Assembly: GCA_018262235.1 (NCBI GenBank) | Contig: JAGTRY010000035.1 | Location: 1 to 33,236 of the forward strand | Length of the DNA stretch: 33,236 bases | Direction of reading: 5' to 3' | Source of the DNA: Pseudomonadota bacterium | Lineage (GTDB): Bacteria > Pseudomonadota > Gammaproteobacteria > Burkholderiales > Rhodocyclaceae | Shown here: positions 15,179 through 24,570 of the stretch, piece by piece | Layout of the letters: each line of letters starts with the position of its first letter | How positions within the stretch are numbered: the first letter of the stretch is position 1 | Program-made: the position numbers and the translations under genes | Notes under the pieces: model-generated | The model's database searches: none | What the model saw: only the letters and a program-made list of their open reading frames with translations | What the model was told of the DNA's origin: nothing

Positions 15179-17068
15179 CTATTTCTTCGGCGGGGTGATC
15201 TTGACCCCGAGGCGAGCACGCACACCACTGATGTATGCGCGCAAATCCTCTTCGCCCAGAGCCATTGCATAGCGCTCGCTGATGCTCTTGAGTTTGGCGA
15301 CATCATCGGCCAGCTTGGGAGTATTTACCGATTCAATCCGGTAGATCACGTAACCCTGATCACGCGTCACGCCTTGGAACGCGGGCAGCTTGTCTGTCTT
15401 GGCAGAAAACACAGCCACGCGCGCTGCAGGCGTCAGATCCTGGTTGGAACGCTTCACAGTACGGCTTGCACTCCATGCAGGAGCCGTAGCAAGGACATCA
15501 CCAGCCTTCAATTTGCTCAACGCTTCTTCACCACGCGCCTTGGCAATCTTTGCTGCTTCTTCGTTCTTGACCACTGTTTCCACTTCGGCACTAACCTGCT
15601 CAAACGGTTTCACACTGGCAGGTTTGAATTCCAGTACGCGCGCCGCCGCAAGCTGCCCATCCCCCACATCCACCGCTTCGGTGTTACGACGTGTACTCAG
15701 CGATTCGGCAGAAAACAAAGCAGCCTGCAGCTTGAGGTTTTGCAAGACGCCAGCGGGCAATGCATTACGTGGCAACCAGTCCGTCTGGATCAACTTGAGG
15801 GAAAACTTCTCGGCAGCCGGCTTGAGCGAATCGGGCTGCTCATACACCAGATTGCCGAATTGATCGGCGAGCTCAGCAAAGCGTTTGGCCGCAGCCTGCT
15901 TGCGTGCATTATCAAGCGCTTCCGCCTTGACTTCCTCAAAGCTCTTGGTCTTGCCTCCACGCACATCCGTCAACATGATGATGTGGTAGCCGAATTCGGA
16001 CTCGACCAATCCGGAGATTTCCTTGTCTTTCAGCGTAAAGGCAGCGTCTTCAAAGGATTTGACCATCGCTCCGCGCGCAAAAAACCCCAAATCCCCGCCC
16101 TTTTCAGCCGAAGCCTTGTCATCCGAGCTTTCTTTGGCAATCAACGCAAACTTGGCCGGAGATGCTTTCACTTTTGCCAGCAGTTCTTCAGCTTTCTTGC
16201 GTGCGGCAGCCTTCACTTCTGGTTTGGCCTTGGCATCAACCTGCACCAGAATATGGCTGGCACGACGCTCTTCAGCTTGCTCGAAAGTCTTGATGTTTTC
16301 GTTGTACCAATTCCGCGCATCCTCATCGCTCACCTGAATTTGTTTCGCGATATCCGCAACGCTCATCACCGTGTATTCAAGCTTCACTTGTTCGGGCGTC
16401 TTGAAGAGCGAAGGATTGCTTTCGTAATACTTTTTCGCTGCATCAGCCGGGAGTTTTACTTCTGCAAGGAAATTTTTCGCATCGAATACGAATTCCGAAA
16501 TCGTGCGCTCTTCATTGTCCAGAGCGATCCAGCGTGCGGCAGTCGCCTGCGGCGTGACGGCAGACTGGACGATAGGCGCGAGCAATTGATTCTGGGCGAG
16601 ACCTTCTCGCACCTGTTGCTGGAATCCGTCCCGCGTCTTGCCTTGAGTCGAAATGACAGAGTCGTAAAGACTCAAAGAGAACTGCCCGTTTTCCTGAAAT
16701 TCCGGCCGCGATTTGATGTAGTCCTGAACCATGCTGTCCGGAACAATCATCTTGCTTTGGCGGATGGTTGTTTTGATTGCCGTTTCATTGATCAACCGAT
16801 CCAGTACGCTGGCTCGGAACTCTGGCGTATCAAGAATGGCGCGGTCAAAAGAATCTCCCATCTGCTCACGCAGCACGTTCTCCTGTTCACGCGATGCGTA
16901 CTCTACTTGCTGATTGACGATATCTACTGAACCGACACGCGCGGCAACTTCTTTGCTACCACCGCCATCGCGGAAATATGAGTCGATGCCAAAAAGGGCA
17001 AAAGGCAAAGAAATGACAAGCAGAAAGATCTGGACAAATTTCGGATTGTTGCGAACGGCATCAAACAT
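15179..17068 (-). CDS. ppiD: Periplasmic peptidyl-prolyl isomerase/chaperone PpiD (SurA-like)
   Basis: Inner-membrane-anchored periplasmic foldase that assists newly exported proteins near the Sec translocon. The 629 residues begin MFDAVRNNPKFVQIFLL, with one membrane anchor at about residues 10-30 (IFLLVISLPFALFGIDSYF). A SurA-N-like helical chaperone region follows. The parvulin rotamase domain starts at RRASHILVQVD and contains KGGDLGFFARGAMVKSFEDA and ESEFGYHIIMLTD. A second, degenerate parvulin-like region follows. It lies downstream of hupB and two tRNAs, a common order, but a terminator at 17102-17129 separates it from them. It therefore needs read-through or a promoter in the 34 bases before its ATG. 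Confidence 0.95.
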   Translation of the reverse strand: MFDAVRNNPKFVQIFLLVISLPFALFGIDSYFRDGGGSKEVAARVGSVDIVNQQVEYASREQENVLREQMGDSFDRAILDTPEFRASVLDRLINETAIKTTIRQSKMIVPDSMVQDYIKSRPEFQENGQFSLSLYDSVISTQGKTRDGFQQQVREGLAQNQLLAPIVQSAVTPQATAARWIALDNEERTISEFVFDAKNFLAEVKLPADAAKKYYESNPSLFKTPEQVKLEYTVMSVADIAKQIQVSDEDARNWYNENIKTFEQAEERRASHILVQVDAKAKPEVKAAARKKAEELLAKVKASPAKFALIAKESSDDKASAEKGGDLGFFARGAMVKSFEDAAFTLKDKEISGLVESEFGYHIIMLTDVRGGKTKSFEEVKAEALDNARKQAAAKRFAELADQFGNLVYEQPDSLKPAAEKFSLKLIQTDWLPRNALPAGVLQNLKLQAALFSAESLSTRRNTEAVDVGDGQLAAARVLEFKPASVKPFEQVSAEVETVVKNEEAAKIAKARGEEALSKLKAGDVLATAPAWSASRTVKRSNQDLTPAARVAVFSAKTDKLPAFQGVTRDQGYVIYRIESVNTPKLADDVAKLKSISERYAMALGEEDLRAYISGVRARLGVKITPPKK

Positions 17069-17101
17069 GATGAGCGACCAGTATTGAAGATTTCACATAT
17101 G

Positions 17102-17129
17102 AAAAAGGCGAACTTGCGTTCGCCTTTTT
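17102..17129 (-). terminator. Terminator after tRNA-Asp
   Basis: AAAAAGGCGAAC (17102-17113) pairs perfectly with GTTCGCCTTTTT (17118-17129) around TTGC. Placed seven bases after the tRNA-Asp CCA end, it would end the hupB-tRNA transcript before ppiD. It is symmetric and could work on both strands. Confidence 0.85.
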
Positions 17130-17135
17130 GCATTC

Positions 17136-17212
17136 TGGCGGAGTGGACGGGACTCGAACCCGCGACCCCCGGCGTGACAGGCCGGTATTCTAACCGACTG
17201 AACTACCACTCC
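17136..17212 (-). tRNA. tRNA-Asp (GTC)
   Basis: 77 nt including an encoded CCA. The acceptor GGAGTGG pairs with CCACTCC. The D arm reads TAGTTCAGTCGGTTAGAATA, the anticodon loop CTGTCAC gives GTC, and the T arm is GCGGGTTCGAGTCCCGT. The discriminator is G. Confidence 0.97.
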
Positions 17213-17239
17213 CCTAGTGCCAGGCAAATTGCAGAACTC

Positions 17240-17315
17240 TGGTGGGTGCTGACGGGCTCGAACCGCCGACATTCGCCTTGTAAGGGCGACGCTCTACCAA
17301 CTGAGCTAAGCACCC
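17240..17315 (-). tRNA. tRNA-Val (TAC)
   Basis: 76 nt including an encoded CCA. The acceptor GGGTGCT pairs with AGCACCC, the discriminator is A, the anticodon loop CTTACAA gives TAC, and the T arm contains GGTTCGAGCCC. It lies 35 bases after the hupB stop and 27 bases before tRNA-Asp. Confidence 0.97.
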
Positions 17316-17350
17316 CCAACCAGAGCGCCTACAGCGCCCGGAAAAGCCGG

Positions 17351-17623
17351 CTAGTTTACCGCATCTTTCAAAGCTTTGCCAGGGCGAAATTTTGGAACCT
17401 TGGCGGATTTGATCTTGATCGTAGCGCCGGTACGCGGATTGCGGCCATTACGTGCAGCACGCTTGCCAACCGAGAAGGTGCCAAAACCAACCAGCGTAAC
17501 GTCATTATTCTTTTTCAGCGACTGCTTGATGGCAGCAACCGTAGCATCCAGCGCACGGCCTGCTGCGGCCTTGGAAATTTCTGCTTGCTTCGCGATAACT
17601 TCAACCAGTTCGGATTTGTTCAC
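17351..17623 (-). CDS. hupB: DNA-binding protein HU, beta-type
   Basis: Small histone-like nucleoid protein that bends DNA as a dimer. With a GTG start at 17623 it is exactly 90 residues, the HU norm, beginning [24 protein letters not shown] lies six bases before the GTG and fixes this start, although the frame is open to 17704. The DNA-binding arm is visible as [12 protein letters not shown], preceded by [16 protein letters not shown]. Lysine/arginine residues and the [11 protein letters not shown] tail are typical. It is followed by tRNA-Val and tRNA-Asp on the same strand. Confidence 0.96.
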   Translation of the reverse strand: MNKSELVEVIAKQAEISKAAAGRALDATVAAIKQSLKKNNDVTLVGFGTFSVGKRAARNGRNPRTGATIKIKSAKVPKFRPGKALKDAVN

Positions 17624-17727
17624 AACAACCCCCTCAGTGTTATCCAGCCTTGAATAGACGAATGCGGTGCAATCAAGCTTCAACGCGGCATCAAGCACAA
17701 CCATGACCAGCGTTGCCTGCGGAAAGT

Positions 17728-17756
17728 TTTATAACAAGTCGAATTTGATTGGTCAA
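17728..17756 (-). promoter_or_regulatory. hupB sigma-70 promoter
   Basis: On the minus strand TTGACC (17751-17756), a 17-base spacer, then TATAAA (17728-17733). This is a near-consensus promoter with a leader of about 100 bases before the hupB GTG. It probably also transcribes the two tRNAs. Confidence 0.8.
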
Positions 17757-17834
17757 GCGGCTATGTAGTGGAGTTCCTGCTTTCTTGCTCAAACTGCCTG
17801 CATGCCGTTCATTAAGTTGGGGAAATACGACATT

Positions 17835-18911
17835 TCAACGTACGGCGATGCGGCGGAATACCGTGAGCAAAAGCTCTTCGAGAAACAGTCGCTGGTTCAG
17901 CGGATGGTTCGCCATTCGACGGTGGGACTCGATATCACGATAAGCGGCAAGCCAAGCCTCCCCGTGCCCTTGCGATTGCTTGCCGAGCTCTGCGGCGTAA
18001 TCAGCAAAGAATCTGGGGGCACGCCCTTCCGCGACACGAGCGCCATCACTGAGCCAACGCTGCAGCCAGTTGATAAGCGTTGGCAAGACAAACCCGGCTT
18101 CTTGCGCGCCTTTGGCCTTGAGGCGAGCTTCCCACTCAGCCGCAAGTTTGAGCGGATCTTTTGTAGTCAGGTTAGTCAGATCGTTCGCAAAGTTTTTGCG
18201 TGCGTCGGCAAGAACGCCGTTTGCATAGGTACGCGCGGCAAGCGGCAAACCGCTGGCAAAACCCAACAAAGCCGGATTGCTTATGCCTTGGCGTTTCATC
18301 CAGTTTGCGGCCTGCTCCAGACCCGGACGCGGAAAATCAAGCACCTGACAACGGCTGCGAATCGTTGGCAACAAACGACGCGGCGCATTGCTCAATAGCA
18401 GGTACACCGTATTGCCATTGGGCTCTTCCAGCGCTTTGAGCAACGCATTGGCTGCCGCAGCATTCATGGCTTCCGCCGGATCAATGATCACCAGTCTGCG
18501 CCCCCCTGCATGCCCCACCGCACCAACTTCAAGTGATGCCTGCAGGCTGCGGACCTGATCGATCACGATCTGGGTGGATTTTGCTTTTTCTTTCTTCGCG
18601 GTCTCGGTGTTTTCGTCGCCCTCTTCACTTGAAACTTCATCGGCAGCAGGAACCAGCGTAAAAAAATCGGGATGATTGCCGGACGCTATCCAGGTACAGT
18701 CCGGGCATTGACCGCAAGCAAAGCCCTGCGCATCAGGCGCTTGGCACAAGAGCGCATGCGCCAAGTGCTCGGCAAACAGCCGCTTGCCACTTCCTTCGGG
18801 ACCACAAAACAGCAGGGCGTGTGGCAAGCGAGCGTCGCGTCCACGCAAATCTTCCCACAGCGGTAGCAACCAGTCGGGAATCTGCTCAAGGCCATTCACT
18901 CCAGTACTCAT
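17835..18911 (-). CDS. holB: DNA polymerase III subunit delta' (HolB)
   Basis: Clamp-loader subunit of the replicative polymerase. With the ATG at 18911 it has 358 residues. A P-loop GPEGSGKR lies near the N-terminus and keeps the lysine, whereas the E. coli subunit is degenerate here. The zinc module has ACGQCPDC after an earlier Cys. An acidic-then-lysine-rich insertion ([20 protein letters not shown]) precedes [10 protein letters not shown]. Later AAA+ motifs are [20 protein letters not shown] and the sensor [15 protein letters not shown]. The start ATG overlaps the tmk stop by ATGA, so an upstream in-frame start is unlikely. Confidence 0.94.
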   Translation of the reverse strand: MSTGVNGLEQIPDWLLPLWEDLRGRDARLPHALLFCGPEGSGKRLFAEHLAHALLCQAPDAQGFACGQCPDCTWIASGNHPDFFTLVPAADEVSSEEGDENTETAKKEKAKSTQIVIDQVRSLQASLEVGAVGHAGGRRLVIIDPAEAMNAAAANALLKALEEPNGNTVYLLLSNAPRRLLPTIRSRCQVLDFPRPGLEQAANWMKRQGISNPALLGFASGLPLAARTYANGVLADARKNFANDLTNLTTKDPLKLAAEWEARLKAKGAQEAGFVLPTLINWLQRWLSDGARVAEGRAPRFFADYAAELGKQSQGHGEAWLAAYRDIESHRRMANHPLNQRLFLEELLLTVFRRIAVR

Positions 18912-19528
18912 GAGAAGCGCTGCTCCAGGCATTCCAGCACATCGGCGCAGATCGCTTGAGGATCGCGTGCCGAATCGATCACGGCGATGCGTCCATTGCT
19001 GCTGCGGGCGCGCTGCAAGTATGCGTTACGCACCCGTTCAAAAAAATCGCGCTGCTCACGTTCAAAACGGTCGGCCTGCTCGCGACCACTTGCCAGACGC
19101 TGCGCAGCGATAGCAGGTGGCAGATCAAACAAAAAGGTCAGATCCGGTTGAAGATCCGGATGAACCCAATCTTCCAATGCACGAAATTTAGCTTCGGCCA
19201 ACCCGCGCCCACCAGACTGATACGCAAAAGTCGCATCACTGAAACGATCACAGACAACCCAGGCGCCTCGTGCGAGGGCAGGCTCAATAATTTCTGCGAG
19301 ATGCTCACGGCGTGCGGCAAACATGAGCAAGGCCTCTGTCTCAAGATGCATGGATTCATGCAGTAGCAACGCGCGCAACTTCTCACCCAAGGCTGTTCCG
19401 CCCGGCTCTCGGGATTGCACTACCTCATGGCCGTGCGCCCGTACCCAGTCAATACTTGCCGCAATCTGGGTGCTTTTACCCGCACCATCAATGCCTTCAA
19501 ACGTGATGAAGCGCCCGGGTTGAATCAT
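18908..19528 (-). CDS. tmk: Thymidylate kinase
   Basis: Phosphorylates dTMP to dTDP with ATP in dTTP synthesis. The 206 residues start [19 protein letters not shown], containing the P-loop. [13 protein letters not shown] follows near residue 40, then [17 protein letters not shown] (the DR(Y/F) motif) and the LID region [24 protein letters not shown] overlaps link it both to mltG upstream and to holB downstream. This three-gene order is common in proteobacteria. Confidence 0.96.
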   Translation of the reverse strand: MIQPGRFITFEGIDGAGKSTQIAASIDWVRAHGHEVVQSREPGGTALGEKLRALLLHESMHLETEALLMFAARREHLAEIIEPALARGAWVVCDRFSDATFAYQSGGRGLAEAKFRALEDWVHPDLQPDLTFLFDLPPAIAAQRLASGREQADRFEREQRDFFERVRNAYLQRARSSNGRIAVIDSARDPQAICADVLECLEQRFS

Positions 19529-20526
19529 TTCTTTCCTGCTTTCTGAAAGCGCATTACGGCGCGATTATGCTCTTCGAGTGTGCGCGAAAATTCACTGCTG
19601 CCATCCCCTCGAGCGACAAAATACAAATCCTTGCCTCCAGCCGGATTCAGGGTTGCCTGCAATGCCGCAGGACCAGGCATGGCAATCGGCGTGGGTGGCA
19701 AGCCAGCGCGCGTGTAAGAATTGAACGGCGTGTCGTGCAACAAGTCACGTTTGCGCAGATTGCCATCAAATCCGGCCCCCGCGCCGTAGATGACTGTCGG
19801 GTCGCTCTGCAAAGGCATGCCGATACGCAAGCGATTGATGAAAACCCCAGCAATCCTTGCCCGGTCTTGCGCTTTACCCGTTTCCTTTTCGACAATGGAA
19901 GCGAGAATCAAGGCTTCATAAGGCGTTTTAAGAGGCAAGCCCTGCGCACGTACAGCCCATTCCCGTTGCAAGACCTGCTGCATGCGTTGCTGAGCCCGCC
20001 GCAGCAAATCCAGATCGCTGCTGCCACGCGAAAAGCTATAGGTATCCGGCGCAAACATCCCTTCAGGCAACGCATCGGGCAGCCCCAAACGGGCCATGAT
20101 TTCCGCATCGCTCAGCCCATCACTGTCGTGCGTGACATCCGGGTGAGCCTTCAAGACGGCGCGCAAACGCGCAAAATTCCAGCCTTCTATGAATGCCACT
20201 TCCGCATAGGCATTTGCGCCGGTCGACATCAGCGACACCAGTTCCCAAGCAGTGATTGGTTTGTCCAGACGATAACTGCCGGCTTTGATGTGAATGGAAT
20301 GACCACTCAGACGCGCAAGCCAGGTCAGCGCAGGTGGCCACACCTCAACCCCTGCATCGGCTACCTGACGCGCAATCTGCTTCATAGATTCCCCCGGCAG
20401 GATTTCAAAATCCACAACGGACTGTCGCATCGCAAGGGGTTGCGTGGCATACCAGGCGCAGGTGGCCACCAGCAAAACCGCAAGGAGAGCACTCAGTTTG
20501 AACAGGCGTGTAAGCGTACGCAGCAT
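19525..20526 (-). CDS. mltG: Endolytic murein transglycosylase MltG
   Basis: Membrane-anchored lytic transglycosylase that cuts nascent peptidoglycan strands and so sets glycan length. It has 333 residues from the ATG at 20526; a TTG two codons upstream is also open. One N-terminal membrane segment is visible ([17 protein letters not shown]), followed by a LysM-like module ([19 protein letters not shown]). The YceG domain contains [21 protein letters not shown] and the catalytic glutamate in [11 protein letters not shown]. Later come [27 protein letters not shown] and [20 protein letters not shown]. No strong Shine-Dalgarno is seen. It is translationally coupled to tmk. Confidence 0.95.
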   Translation of the reverse strand: MLRTLTRLFKLSALLAVLLVATCAWYATQPLAMRQSVVDFEILPGESMKQIARQVADAGVEVWPPALTWLARLSGHSIHIKAGSYRLDKPITAWELVSLMSTGANAYAEVAFIEGWNFARLRAVLKAHPDVTHDSDGLSDAEIMARLGLPDALPEGMFAPDTYSFSRGSSDLDLLRRAQQRMQQVLQREWAVRAQGLPLKTPYEALILASIVEKETGKAQDRARIAGVFINRLRIGMPLQSDPTVIYGAGAGFDGNLRKRDLLHDTPFNSYTRAGLPPTPIAMPGPAALQATLNPAGGKDLYFVARGDGSSEFSRTLEEHNRAVMRFQKAGKK

Positions 20527-20572
20527 CGACAAGACAAATCAGGGAAGGAGCCGGGCTGGACCGGCGGCGCCC

Positions 20573-20578
20573 TATAAT
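20573..20578 (+). promoter_or_regulatory. Consensus -10 element before ygfZ
   Basis: A perfect TATAAT lies 37 bases before the ygfZ ATG. The -35 position at 17 bases is GC-rich and does not match the consensus, so only half of the promoter is convincing. Confidence 0.5.
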
Positions 20579-20614
20579 AGCGGAAACAACCGCCCCCTCG
20601 ACAGGACCCACAAC

Positions 20615-21664
20615 ATGAGCACTTCCTGGACCGAATTCCTGCTGCAGCACGGCGCTCTCATCGATGCCGCCCTGCCTGATCAGATCCATTTTCGAACCCC
20701 ACGTGAAGAAACAGCGCTGGCTACAGATTCAACCCTTCTCGTTCCTCTCACACATCTCGGATTGATCCGGGCTACAGGTGAAGATGTCGTCACCTTTCTC
20801 CACAACATGGGCTCCAACGACATCAAGAAACTCGCTACCGATCGAGCCCAGCACAACAGCCTGAACAGTCCGAAAGGCCGCATGCTGGCCAACTTTGTGA
20901 TTTGGCACGCGACAGGCGGGTACCACCTGATGCTTTCGGCGGATCTGCATGCGGCAATCCTCAAGAAGCTCAGAATGTACGTCTTGCGTGCCAAGGTAAA
21001 ACTTGATGATGCAGGGACAGATCGTGTGTTGCTTGGTTTGGCAGGGCCCCAAGCATCTGCGGCACTTGTCGCAAGCGGACTGAACGCTCCAGCCGCCATA
21101 CTGAACGTGGCTCAGGGGTCTGATGAAACGGATAGCCATGTGATCCATCTCGACAACAACCGTTATGTTCTCGATTGCAACGTTGAGACCGCCATCAAAC
21201 TCTGGCCACGCTTGCTTGCTGCAGGAATTCAACCCGCGGGTACCACTGCATGGCGTTGGCTGGACATTCAAGCCGGGCTCCCCCTGGTGACCGCACAAAT
21301 CCAGGATGAATTCGTAGCCCAGATGCTGAATTTTGAATTGCTGGGAGGCGTGAATTTTCAGAAGGGATGCTATCCCGGGCAGGAAATCGTCGCCCGCACG
21401 CAATATCTCGGCAAGCTCAAGAAACGCATGTTCCGAGCGCATGTGGCAGGCATCGATGCGGTACAGGTCGGAATGGATGTCTATGCCCCTGAATTCGGGG
21501 TGCAATCCTGCGGAAAGTTGGTGAGTGCCGTCGAATCCCCAGAGGGAGGCTTCGATCTGCTCGTCGTCATGCAGATATCCGCTTTCAATGCCGGTGAGGT
21601 TCACTTGGGGATACCTGATGGCCCACGGTTGACGCTTGGCTCCCTGCCTTACACGGTGGATTGA
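20615..21664 (+). CDS. ygfZ: Folate-binding protein YgfZ (Fe-S enzyme maintenance)
   Basis: Tetrahydrofolate-dependent protein of the GcvT-like fold that keeps certain Fe-S enzymes active, including the tRNA methylthiotransferase MiaB in E. coli. It has 349 residues from the ATG at 20615, with AGGA about eight bases upstream. The diagnostic motif GVNFQKGCYPGQEIVARTQY is present, with the conserved cysteine at about residue 252. The N-terminal region contains ATGEDVVTFLHNMGSNDIK, the GcvT-type start. Transcription diverges from mltG, a common pairing in betaproteobacteria. The frame is open upstream to 20444 but that part overlaps mltG. Confidence 0.93.
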   Translation: MSTSWTEFLLQHGALIDAALPDQIHFRTPREETALATDSTLLVPLTHLGLIRATGEDVVTFLHNMGSNDIKKLATDRAQHNSLNSPKGRMLANFVIWHATGGYHLMLSADLHAAILKKLRMYVLRAKVKLDDAGTDRVLLGLAGPQASAALVASGLNAPAAILNVAQGSDETDSHVIHLDNNRYVLDCNVETAIKLWPRLLAAGIQPAGTTAWRWLDIQAGLPLVTAQIQDEFVAQMLNFELLGGVNFQKGCYPGQEIVARTQYLGKLKKRMFRAHVAGIDAVQVGMDVYAPEFGVQSCGKLVSAVESPEGGFDLLVVMQISAFNAGEVHLGIPDGPRLTLGSLPYTVD

Positions 21665-21687
21665 TCTTGCGGCAAGGCAAACTGAAG

Positions 21688-21707
21688 GGGTGAGGCCTCA
21701 TCCACCC
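21688..21707. terminator. Weak hairpin between convergent ygfZ and the L,D-transpeptidase gene
   Basis: GGGTG (21688-21692) can pair with CACCC (21703-21707). The loop overlaps a perfect 10-bp palindrome TGAGGCCTCA (21691-21700). No T run follows on either strand, so terminator function is doubtful. Confidence 0.3.
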
Positions 21708-21714
21708 AAGCGGT

Positions 21715-22191
21715 TCAGGCTTCAATCACGACTGTCGTGCGCACCGGCACCAATCCGAATAACTCGATCACCTCATGATTGCGCATGCGAATGCACCCAT
21801 GTGATGCCGCCACGCCCATCACTTCGCCATCCGGCGTACCGTGGATATAGATGTAGCGGCGCATCGTGTCGACTTGCCCCAACCGGTTGCAGCCCACCTC
21901 GCAGCCAGAGAGCCACAGGATGCGACTGAGTATCCAGTCCCGTCCGGGCTGCTGGGCATGCAGTGCTGGCGTCCAGATTTCGCCCGTCGGACGGCGTGCT
22001 TTGAACACTGCACCGCAGGGCAGACCCGCACCGATCTTGGCGCGAATGATGTGGCGGCCCCGCGGCGTCTGATAACTGCCGGTTTGCTCGCCAGCGCCCA
22101 AGGCAGCTGTCGATATGGCATATCTGCGGATCAGCGTGTCATCGTCGTAAAGCGCCATTTGCTGCATGGCAAGACTGATCCGGATCTCCAC
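21715..22191 (-). CDS. L,D-transpeptidase (YkuD) domain protein without signal peptide
   Basis: 158 residues forming little more than a YkuD domain. The active site is IHGTPDGEVMGVAASHGCIRM, with catalytic Cys133 and conserved histidines, so the enzyme should be active. Family members form 3-3 peptidoglycan cross-links or attach lipoproteins in the periplasm. Here the N-terminus MEIRISLAMQQMALYDDD has no signal peptide or membrane segment. The start is a GTG at 22191 with AAGGAG upstream, and no in-frame extension offers a leader. It lies 12 bases after tadA. Either it acts in the cytoplasm, is exported without a classical signal, or has a non-peptidoglycan substrate. Confidence 0.85.
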   Translation of the reverse strand: MEIRISLAMQQMALYDDDTLIRRYAISTAALGAGEQTGSYQTPRGRHIIRAKIGAGLPCGAVFKARRPTGEIWTPALHAQQPGRDWILSRILWLSGCEVGCNRLGQVDTMRRYIYIHGTPDGEVMGVAASHGCIRMRNHEVIELFGLVPVRTTVVIEA

Positions 22192-22203
22192 CGAGCTTCT
22201 CCT

Positions 22204-22883
<680 letters not shown>

Positions 22884-23007
22884 CGCAACTCCTTGAAACA
22901 GTCACGGAATGAGGTGAAACAAAGCGGAACGGTTCTGGCTAGGTGTGGCAAGCTAACATTACAACCCGTAGCAAGTGGCCACAACCAAGCCCAAAGCATT
23001 CAGCCGT

Positions 23008-24564
23008 TCACTCCCACTCGATGGTTGCTGGCGGCTTGCCCGATACGTCATAGACGACCCGATTGATGCCGCGAACTTCATTGATGATGCGGTTACTGAC
23101 TTTGCCCAGCAGCTCATAAGGCAGCTCGGCCCATTTAGCAGTCATGAAGTCAGACGTGCACACTGCACGCAATGCGACGACGTATTCATAGGTCCGACCA
23201 TCCCCCATCACGCCAACACTCTTGACCGGCAGAAACACGGCAAAGGCCTGGCTGGTCTTGTCGTACCAATCGAAGGCTCGCAGTTCGTCGATGAAGATGG
23301 CATCAGCACGACGCAGCAGATCGCAATATTCCTTCTTCACTTCGCCCAGTACCCGCACACCGAGACCCGGGCCGGGGAAAGGATGGCGATAGACCATCTC
23401 ATGCGGCAGGCCAAGCGCGACGCCCAGCTCGCGTACTTCGTCCTTGAAGAGCTCGCGCAGCGGCTCAAGCAGACTCAGCTTCAGTGTATCGGGCAAACCA
23501 CCCACGTTATGGTGGCTCTTGATGGTGTGCGCCTTCTTGGTCTTCGCGCCTGCAGACTCGATCACATCAGGATAGATCGTGCCTTGCGCCAGCCACTTTG
23601 CGCTGGGCAGCTTGGCGGACTCGGCCTGGAAGACCTCGACGAATTCACGGCCGATGATCTTGCGCTTGGCTTCGGGATCCGTGACGCCAGCCAGATGCCC
23701 CATGAACTGGGCTGTAGCATCGACATGGATCACCTTCACGCCAAGATGCTTGTTGAAGATGTTCATGACCTGTTCGCCTTCATTGAGGCGCAGCAGGCCG
23801 TTATCGACGAACACACACGTGAGTTGGTCGCCGATGGCTCGATGGATCAGCGCCGCCGCAACAGAAGAGTCGACACCCCCGGACAAGCCAAGAATCACTT
23901 CGTCACTACCGACCTGCTCGCGGATCTTTGCCACGGCCTGGTCGATATAGTTCGGCATGGTCCAGGAGGGTTCCGCCTTGCAGATCTGCAATACGAAACG
24001 ATTGAGCATGTCGCGCCCTTTAAGGGTATGCGTCACCTCCGGATGGAATTGCACTGCATAGAAACCGCGCGCTTCATCGGCCATGGCCGCCAGCGGACAG
24101 GCTTCGTTGCTGGCAATCAGCTTGAAACCAGCCGGCATCTCGGTCACTTTGTCACCGTGACTCATCCATACTTCAAAGAAATTCTCGCCAGCGTCGCCAA
24201 CACGATCTTCCAGACCATCAAAAAACACGCTGCCATGGGCCTGGATTTCTGCAAAGCCGAACTCACGTACCTTGCCGGCTTCTACCTTGCCGCCCAAGGC
24301 TTGAGCCATCCATTGCATGCCGTAGCAAATTCCGAGCACAGGAATGCCGAGTTCGAAGAGTTTCGGATCCGCTTGATAATCGCTCTCATACACCGAATTC
24401 GGACCTCCGGACAGGATGATCCCTGCAGGATTGAACGCTCGGATGAAATCAATCGACACATCGAAGGAATGCAATTCGCAATACACATGCGCTTCGCGAA
24501 CACGACGAGCGATCAGTTGGGATACTTGAGAACCGAAATCGAGGATCAGGATTTTGTCTTGCAT
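23008..24564 (-). CDS. guaA: GMP synthase (glutamine-hydrolysing)
   Basis: Converts XMP to GMP using glutamine and ATP. The 518 residues comprise an N-terminal class I glutamine amidotransferase (nucleophile Cys80 in [18 protein letters not shown] with the catalytic His and Glu), then the ATP-pyrophosphatase domain (P-loop [20 protein letters not shown]). The C-terminal dimerisation domain contains [17 protein letters not shown] and ends with [18 protein letters not shown]. It starts six bases after the upstream MFS gene stops, so they are probably co-transcribed with guaB. About 124 bases without a gene follow it. Confidence 0.97.
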   Translation of the reverse strand: MQDKILILDFGSQVSQLIARRVREAHVYCELHSFDVSIDFIRAFNPAGIILSGGPNSVYESDYQADPKLFELGIPVLGICYGMQWMAQALGGKVEAGKVREFGFAEIQAHGSVFFDGLEDRVGDAGENFFEVWMSHGDKVTEMPAGFKLIASNEACPLAAMADEARGFYAVQFHPEVTHTLKGRDMLNRFVLQICKAEPSWTMPNYIDQAVAKIREQVGSDEVILGLSGGVDSSVAAALIHRAIGDQLTCVFVDNGLLRLNEGEQVMNIFNKHLGVKVIHVDATAQFMGHLAGVTDPEAKRKIIGREFVEVFQAESAKLPSAKWLAQGTIYPDVIESAGAKTKKAHTIKSHHNVGGLPDTLKLSLLEPLRELFKDEVRELGVALGLPHEMVYRHPFPGPGLGVRVLGEVKKEYCDLLRRADAIFIDELRAFDWYDKTSQAFAVFLPVKSVGVMGDGRTYEYVVALRAVCTSDFMTAKWAELPYELLGKVSNRIINEVRGINRVVYDVSGKPPATIEWE

Positions 24565-24570
24565 GATGGC

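Noticed and set aside
15374-16930. 518-codon open frame on the plus strand opposite ppiD
   Set aside because: Shadow of ppiD; Cys/Phe/His-rich nonsense translation without motifs or a ribosome-binding site.
17624-17704. Extended N-terminus for HU
   Set aside because: HU is 90 residues from the GTG with GAGGGGG in front; the extension lies in the leader downstream of the promoter.
20729-21604. 291-codon open frame opposite ygfZ
   Set aside because: Antisense shadow; ygfZ carries the diagnostic KGCYPGQE motif.
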